Of a stretch of 47,365 nt of DNA, positions 41,260-47,365 are shown piece by piece. The DNA lies in the NCBI GenBank assembly GCA_051453625.1, contig JBOZIK010000001.1, forward strand, positions 227,104,039 through 227,151,403, read 5' to 3'. The first letter of the stretch is position 1, and every line of letters starts with the position of its first letter. A program made the translations under genes and the position numbers. The stretch comes from Welwitschia mirabilis. Lineage: Eukaryota > Gnetophyta > Gnetopsida > Welwitschiales. Below the pieces are notes generated by a model, which was not told the DNA's origin, did no database searches, and worked only from the letters and a program-made list of their open reading frames with translations.

Positions 41260-42375
41260 ATAGTATATAAAAATGATAAGAAAACAAAGTTAACTAGAAA
41301 TCATATAGGGTATTTAAAATAATTTGGTACTTGCACTAGATAATTTTCTATAATTATTAAAATTATTTGCAAATTTTTTAGCTTTTAAAAGGCATTAAAA
41401 CTAAAAATTTCTAATTAATTACTTAAAAATGTAAAAATGAATTAGACTTACTTTTCTTAAACTAGACTCATCATATCATAAGGTCAAACTTTGACTATAA
41501 AAACTGCTTAAATTTTAGAGTTGCTAAAATAATACCCTTCACTAAAATGGCTATGACGTTTAATCTACGAGTTTTTACGTAAGTAAATACTTTTTGGAAA
41601 GCTTATTGAATTCTCTAAAAGTTAGACTAGTTAATTTTTACCCAAAACCTTCTGTTNNNNNNNNNNNNNNNNNNNNNNNNNNNNNNNNNNNNNNNNNNNN
41701 NNNNNNNNNNNNNNNNNNNNNNNNNNNNNNNNNNNNNNNNNNNNNNNNNNNNNNNNCAATGTGTATTCACCAATGATGCAATCACTATAGAAAATGCTAA
41801 ATCAAAACTTAAGGCCTAAGGCAAGGCATGCTAAATGACTAGTAAAATAGTCATCCCTCAAACCTATGAGGGGAGAGAGAAAGCTTAGAACATTATGATG
41901 AGAAAATCCCTTATCATAGCCATTAGAATTTTAGCATATAAAAATGATAAAAGCTAAATTTAACTTAAGTGTAAATTATATATAATATTTAAAATAATTT
42001 GGTACTTGAATTAGATAATTTTCTATAATTGTTAAAATTAATTACATATTTTCTTAGCTTTTGGAATACATTAAAACTAAAAATCTCTAATTAAATATTA
42101 AAAAATGTAAAAGTGAGTTAGACTTAATTTTTTAAATTAGACTCATTATACTGTCTCTAAAAACAATGTTTATTAATTTTAAAATAGTATAAATACATTT
42201 TATAGTGTTAAACTTTGACTATAAAGACTACCTAAATTTTAAAGTTGCTAAAATAGTACTCTTCACTAATATGGCTATAATGTTTAATATACTTGGAGTT
42301 ATTTAGTATATACTTTTTGGAAAGTGTATTGAATTATCTACAAGATGGACTACTCAATTTTTACTTAAAACTTTC
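41260..42375. repeat. diverged direct duplication of about 0.7 kb
   Basis: 41260-41656 and 41935-42375 share in order AATAATTTGGTACTTG, TAGATAATTTTCTATAATT, ATTAAAACTAAAAAT, AAACTTTGACTATAAA, TTGCTAAAATA and TACTTTTTGGAAAG. The spacing grows from about 675 to about 724 bp because copy 2 has an extra ~50 bp before the AAACTTTGACTAT block. Copy 1 is cut on the right by a 100-N gap. Confidence 0.85.
41657..41756. other. assembly gap (100 N)
   Basis: Standard-size gap at the right end of duplication copy 1; flanks are not identical. Confidence 1.
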
Positions 42376-43340
42376 TATAAATTTTGAAAACTAAGACTTT
42401 TTGATTGCTATTTTCTGCTTGTAATTTTTGAGATATTTTCATAAAATAAAATTTCAAATTTATTTTACTCTTAGAAAAATTACTATTTTAAAATTTTTAA
42501 ATTCCTAACATAATTCTAAACCTACATAAAACTTTTTATAAAGATTTACTTAGTATTGAATGAGTTATGACCTTCTTAAGTTATGCTTCACTTTTGAGAA
42601 AAAGTAAACTTTAGCTAAACTAAAGACAATAGAATTCATACTAATTTATAGAGACTAAAATTGATAATAAATTAAATATATAAAATAGAAGTATAAACAA
42701 TATAAACTTAACTCACCATATCAAATAATGCAACAAATAACATGAGCCTTAGGATTTTCTAAGGGTGAGCACCTAGCCTAAATAAATTTTGAGGATCAAA
42801 ATCATTTAGTCTAACAAGAACTCTAATGTCAATCTGATGCAAAATGCATTTCAATAAGAAGATAATGTGAAATAACATGGGTACCTAAAATTATAGTGAA
42901 CCCCTTGGTCACTTAGCCAAAATATCTATTAGACACATAAAAGCTAAGCATGTTAAGAGGTCGCTCAACTCTTTCCCTCATCTTACTCTACACCAAGAGG
43001 AGGGCAAATATATCCTTTGGTAGCCCCATCAACTAATAATGTAAAGAGATCCCTCAAATCGCTCCCTCATCTTAGTATGAATCAACGGGAAGGAAAATAC
43101 AAATACTACATTAATACTACAATGATATGCATAGGCCTAATGCAAGAATGAAGCTCAAATTCTTATGAAAGAAGAACCTACTTGGAGGGGAAAAGACTGA
43201 CAATCCTTAAAGAAGATTGATGATGTCCTAATCTCCAAGATCTTAGCTCCAAGCTACTCAAGAGGATGAAACATTGAGAAGAAATTTTGGTCGCATAAAC
43301 TTGCTTGAAGAATATTGGTTTGAAAAGAAGAAGAGGGCTC

Positions 43341-43348
43341 TATTTATA
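43341..43348 (-). promoter_or_regulatory. TATA box, minus strand
   Basis: TATAAATA followed by GAGCCCTC on the minus strand, the clearest core-promoter match in the AT-rich block. Its status is inferred from sequence only. Confidence 0.4.
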
Positions 43349-43762
43349 GATAAGTGGTGTACCAAGGTCCTTGATATAATTGGTTAAAGACCACCCACAT
43401 CATTTTACCCGTAAGGTAAGGAAATGTCTTTTAGTTGATAAGATTGATCAATGATAAGTTGGATGGGGTGTAAAAGTGACATTGACATATGAATGACAAT
43501 TGATAAGATTGATTAATGAAAACTTGTAAGAGCTTGTGTAAGAAGTGAAAGTGATGTGTGAATGACAAAAGGAATCTTATCTATGACTCATGCACCTAAT
43601 TTGCGTGAGTAATTTTTCTGCTTTACTTAGCAAGACTATTTATATGCATCATTTTTCCATGCTAGTTCCTTCTTAATCCTTTATAGGCTCCTAATCAATC
43701 CAAAACATATTTAAAATGCATTGAAAGAATAAATGCACCAATTTCAAATTTGCTATGTGACA

Positions 43763-44345
43763 ACCAAAAAAAATAATATTTTATGCATAATGTACTTTCA
43801 CAAATATCAATAAAGATAAAAGTTATGGTGGAATAAATATAAAAAAAAATTATGCATAAAAGTCATGGTAGAATATCAATAAAGATGAAAGTTATGCATA
43901 AAGTTTTTATAATTATCATTAATATTTTAAAATAATAAATTGATCCAAAACTAAGATTAATTAATTAACCTTTTGAGCATCTATAATTCAAAATATATCT
44001 TTGGCATAAGAAATATAATACCTTATCAACTGTAAGGCTATACATTGATTCTTATTAAAGAAAAGAAAGGATCACTCCATTGGAACAATAGTCACCTCCT
44101 AGTCATCAGACTGGTACTCACCCTGTAATGTAATGTCGCAAGTAGGCTTGCTTGATTCTGGTGTGTTCTATGGATTTGGTGTAGCCTAAGAACTCTTTTG
44201 GACTTCAGGTGATGAAAATCTAACGATCATGCCCTCTATGGAACAAGCGAGGTGAGAGCAGTTGAAGTAGTTTGACATTAACCGAAGAACTAAGTTCCGA
44301 AAGAGAAGGTAGTTGAAGGAGTCTGACTAGATCAAAGCTAAATTG
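43763..44345. other. no gene recognised
   Basis: AT-rich then mixed sequence. The short direct repeat TATCAATAAAGATRAAAGTTATG (split: 43806 and 43876) is a local duplication. Nothing else seen. Confidence 0.5.
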
Positions 44346-45360
44346 GAGGTTCAAGGTCGAAGTTGTTTATGTTTGCAGAGGAAGGAGGGAGGTCTCTCTC
44401 TTGGATTCCACACTGAGGGTGTGGAATTGCATGGGATTCCACACCCAAGGCGTGAAATGCTAGGAGAGTTGAGGATGAGGGGGAAGGGGAGAGGGAGAAG
44501 GGAGAAAGGATAAGAGAAGCAGAGGAGAAAAGAAATGAACAAGAGATGTGGAAAAAGAAAGGGTTAAGGGAGGGGCCATAGGCCTAAGGTCAAGAGGGTG
44601 TCTCTGTTTGAGATGAAGGCCTCTGCTGTTGAAGGAGGTGGCTAAAGATTTGAGTTTTCTGTTGATTACAAAAGAGGATCCTCATCCAATATTTCTTCCC
44701 GCGAGTTGTGGAAGGCTGTCATTTGGCTGAAGGAAGGGGTGCCTGTAGCTAGATTCCATGCCCAAGGTGTGGAAGGGGAGAGATTGAGTTAGGAAGAGTG
44801 AGGGAAAAGGAAAAGCACTAGAGAAGAAAAGGGAATAAGAGGAAAGGAGGATGAAGAGTGGGTAATATAAGGAAATGGATGTGGAGGAGGAAATCTTCCA
44901 CGCAGATGATGCTATCTGAACAAGTCTTCTTGTTGCTTTGGAGTAAAAAACCTAGAGATTGATTGAAAGTAGATCCAGGAGTAGAAAGAGTTGAAGATGG
45001 AATGAAAAACCATCATTGGAACTGATACTTGCCTTTGGAGTTGAGTGCAGGAGGGAAGTTGGATATCTGACATGCCTAAGACGAAAGGAAGCTAGATTCC
45101 ATGTGTAGGGCATAGAATGGATGAAATAAGAGGTAAGGATGAGCAGAGGAAGAAGGAGGAGGAGGAAAAAGGGATGGGAGTGTGGAAAGGGTGAGGAAGA
45201 AGGAAGAAGGTGGGGAGAAGGGAAAAGGTGATAAGCAGAGGCAGTTAGGCTACGAAAAGAATGAATGGCCCACAAGGGTTGGGTCGGTATCCAACATTTG
45301 CCTACGACCAAGTGTCTACGTGAGGGGATGGAGAAAAGAAGTATTAGGGCGTTCATGAGA
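44346..45360. repeat. purine-rich tract with ATTCCACAC..GTGTGGAAT hairpin words
   Basis: The plus strand is strongly A/G-rich (ggaggaagg, gagaaggg). Hairpin words: ATTCCACACTGAGGGTGTGG plus AAT (44405-44427, a 9-bp perfect inverted repeat), GATTCCACACCCAAGGCGTG (44435-44454), GATTCCATGCCCAAGGTGTG plus GAA (44753-44775) and GATTCCATGTGTAGGGCATA plus GAA (45095-45117). The same words occur at 13857-14263 in a pyrimidine-rich tract, suggesting inverted copies of one element. No coding evidence. Confidence 0.6.
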
Positions 45361-45884
45361 AATTGAGGGTTACATGGTAGTGAAAAGGTGGTTAGGTTGA
45401 GTTAACTAAGGTTTACTAGGTGACACAACTTTCGAGAAGAAGGTGATGGATAAGAAATAAGTACACAATCAATGATTGATTTGACCGACATGACTTGTGA
45501 TAAGTACAACCATTTCATGTCTTTGTCTATCTTTATCAGTCTGCATCACTTTTTCCTACTTTTCAAGGAAAAGGATTTTGTAGTTCGTGCATAGCCTAAA
45601 GTGTTATCTGTAAAAATGGGCCCATATTTCATTTATTACTACCCACTTGACATTGGAACTTGAGTGAGAAATTACTTTGAGCATGTGTTTTCTAGAAGTA
45701 ATTATGGTTAGCATTCCAAGTCGCCTTTTTGCTAAAGTGTCTCTCTTCTTCCAAGACTACAAAACAAGCTAGGATCTCTACTCCCTTTGCCTCTAGTTTG
45801 CTCTTCTTGTTTTGCCTTTGCTTTCAGTTATAGCTTTCCTTTCTTTCCATCTTGTCTTCTTAAACTAGAGTAAAACCTTTCTTA
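45361..45884. other. no gene recognised; upstream of the unknown ORF
   Basis: Mixed sequence leading to the ATG at 45885; no TATA or PBS recognised. Confidence 0.45.
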
Positions 45885-46950
45885 ATGGAGTCTTGGTCTT
45901 CTTCATTGCCCATTGGAATGACACTTACCACTCTCCACCTCTACCATTAGGCTATAGTTTGCCATTTAGGAAGGAAGGTGCATTGGAACAATGGCATCAT
46001 TGACTATTACTTTCTCTTCGTGTCAATCAAGAATGATGTTATGTTGGAGCTAAATCTAAAACACTTTGGTCTATCTGAGCTGATTTACTTTCTTGTCTTC
46101 AAAACTTTTCCATATCAGATAGAAAACATTATCTTCAACTAGGACCCAACTTTTAGGAACAGTTGGTCCCCTTCTGTCTACAACCTGAAGGACCCTTGTC
46201 CAATTCACTTCCAAATCCCTCTCTACATAGATGATATTAAGCAAATGTTAGATTCACTGTTGAGGGAACACGTCCGTGTTCATCCTCTTTGTTTGACTGC
46301 CAGCAAGAAAATTCCATCTCTGGTTGAAGAATGAAGGTTACTAGAAGTATCTATTGAGACACCTAAAAGTCAAAAGGTGATCTTATTCTACTTCCTTTGG
46401 GAACCATTCTTTCAATGTGCGTTTATGCATGTTCAAGATTTCTCCTCTTGGAGAAGGGGGCTCACATTCTCAAGGTCATCTACAAAGCAATGTGTGAGGC
46501 AACCACTTGGGGAACTAGATTCACCTAGATAGAGTGAGTTTCTAAGAGACAAAGTAATTGCCATCCTTACGCATTGTGAGAAGAATGAGAAAATCTGATG
46601 TGTGGCTTCCTTCTACGTCCAAGCATTTAGGGTTTAGTCTAATAGGCACTAGAGAAGCGATGACGTGTTGTATCTTTTTAAAGATAGAAAAGCTACACTC
46701 AGTCCTCCCTCTTTCTTAGGGGTTGTTATACACTGAAGGGGCCCAAATGTAGAGATTGTATATCAAGAATGAAGATCGAAAGGTGGAATGGAGCTTCTTA
46801 GAAGATAAGATAGACAACTATGTTGAGACCTTCTTTTCTAAATAGAAGTGAGCGGCTTCAGCCAAGGTTGCTGCTTCCAAAGGCAAGGGAAAGCAAAAGG
46901 ACGCGACCTTGGATGAGGACGACCTGGAACTCCTTAAAGATTTGGTCTGA
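45885..46950 (+). pseudogene. decayed ORF of unknown family (about 355 codons)
   Basis: I do not recognise this protein. From ATG at 45885 ('MESWSSSLPIGMTLTTL') one frame runs to about 46755 with only isolated stops. It includes 'DYYFLFVSIKNDVMLEL', 'FGLSELIYFLVFKTFPYQ', 'DPTFRNSWSPSVYNLKD' and 'LLREHVRVHPLCLTASKK'. After a one-base frame change it continues 'NEDRKVEWSFLEDKIDNYVE', a Lys/Gly/Ala stretch ('AKVAASKGKGKQKD') and an acidic end 'LDEDDLELLKDLV', stopping at TGA 46948-46950. The basic patch followed by an acidic tail gives a credible natural C-terminus. Far fewer stops than expected by chance support past coding. No pol motifs, zinc knuckle or PBS are visible nearby. It could be a gag-like or cargo gene of a non-autonomous element. 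Confidence 0.55.
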
Positions 46951-47039
46951 TCTTAGGTTATTTCTAACGAATCTCCTCTCTTGAATTACTCTGTTCATGA
47001 ATAACTTACTTTTCTTTTACATATGGAGAAGGTCTCAAC

Positions 47040-47365
47040 CATTGTTGCAGTACTCTCCGGGTATCGGCGAGAACTCTACGAGTCCCGAGTTTTTTTGAAC
47101 TCCCAANNNNNNNNNNGGCAAGTCTTGGCACATCTGTACATGAAGCTCTCTAGTGACTCTTTTTGACTTCCTAGTCTGTGCCGAGTCAGTTCTCGAGTCG
47201 AGCTGAGTCACGAGTTTTTCCCCTTAGCCGAGTCAAGTGGCGAGTCTGAGTCTTGCAACAATGGTCTCAGCTATTGTTACCAAACTCACGGCGAGTCTCG
47301 CGAGTCTCGCGATTCTGTGAGTTTGCGGCTCATCGCGAGTCTGAAAAAGCAAACTCGTCGAGACG
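47040..47365. repeat. young, CpG-rich copy of the ACTCG/CGAGT repeat family (runs off the window)
   Basis: Dense in CGAGT, GAGTC and TCGCGA words. 47150-47265 aligns with 19408-19523. At 47281-47325 the sequence CAAACTCAC and its exact reverse complement GTGAGTTTG flank a 27-bp core with two direct GAGTCTCGC units. There is a 10-N gap at 47107-47116. Confidence 0.75.
47107..47116. other. assembly gap (10 N)
   Basis: Small gap in the repeat. Confidence 1.

Larger units (their letters stand above)
40023..43762 (-). repeat. AT-rich repeat block, possibly one very long minus-strand LTR
   Basis: The ends read TGTAACACC (40023) and GTGACA (43757-43762), i.e. TGTCAC...GGTGTTACA on the minus strand, like retroelement LTR termini. 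A minus-strand TATAAATAGAGCC lies at 43348-43336 with pyrimidine-rich sequence downstream, as in an LTR promoter. No 5-bp target duplication is seen at these ends, so the boundary is a guess. Inside, 41260-41656 and 41935-42375 are diverged direct copies. No coding sequence found. Confidence 0.4.

Noticed and set aside
44952-45356. 134-codon minus-strand open frame (Ser/Leu/Pro/His-rich)
   Set aside because: Antisense of the purine-rich repeat tract; contains the hairpin words rather than a protein signature.
1-47365. tRNA, rRNA or microRNA genes
   Set aside because: No cloverleaf with intact A and B boxes, no rRNA core sequence, and no hairpin with convincing miRNA arms seen; the hairpin words are too short.

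Overview
This is a fragment of a nuclear plant genome. Evidence: a spliced plant gene (cytosolic 4-alpha-glucanotransferase, DPE2), retroelement primer-binding sites of the plant Copia type (TGGTATCAGAGC, complementary to initiator tRNA-Met), plant Ty3/Gypsy and Ty1/Copia polyproteins, a plant BED/DUF659 hAT transposase, and AT-rich sequence with long introns. The many old, stop-ridden retroelements would suit a large slow-turnover genome (gymnosperm-like), but that is inference; the species cannot be read from the sequence. The window also holds 13 runs of N, and several retroelements are cut by them.

Layout. 1-5723: a decayed Ty3/Gypsy element (RT end, RNase H, integrase, polypurine tract, 3' LTR), split at 1664-2794 by a Copia LTR insertion with a 5-bp target duplication. 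6620-11419: minus-strand LTR elements in tandem; the internal region between the two LTRs has no recognisable pol but holds a long decayed reading frame of unknown family. 11723-19525: mostly anonymous repeats (39-bp minisatellite, pyrimidine-rich tract, inverted LTR-like pieces, a Copia gag remnant, and a CpG-rich ACTCG/CGAGT repeat). 20108-21461: six intact exons of DPE2, the only clearly functional gene seen, followed by a repeat-rich stretch in which I find no last exon. 25374-28140: SIRE/Maximus-like Copia LTR ends, tandem 80-bp repeats and gag. 28306-28885: hAT transposase remnant (minus). 30470-31626: Tork-like Copia RNase H plus 3' LTR, the same LTR family as the insertion at 1664. 32680-38416: two copies of another Copia family in tandem, sharing an LTR. 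39527-39780: SIRE-type LTR scrap. 40023-43762: very AT-rich, internally duplicated DNA. 44346-45360: purine-rich tract with recurrent hairpin words. 45885-46950: a second decayed reading frame of unknown family. 47040-47365: a CpG-richer copy of the ACTCG/CGAGT repeat.

How it fits together: DPE2 acts in night-time maltose metabolism in the cytosol; everything else is transposon debris around and probably inside it. Recurring themes are (1) tandem retroelements sharing an LTR, seen twice; (2) arrays of short near-palindromic words inside LTRs, with a different word in each family; (3) loss of CpG and CAG-to-TAG changes, as expected from long-term cytosine methylation; (4) two long unidentified reading frames in repeats that lack pol.
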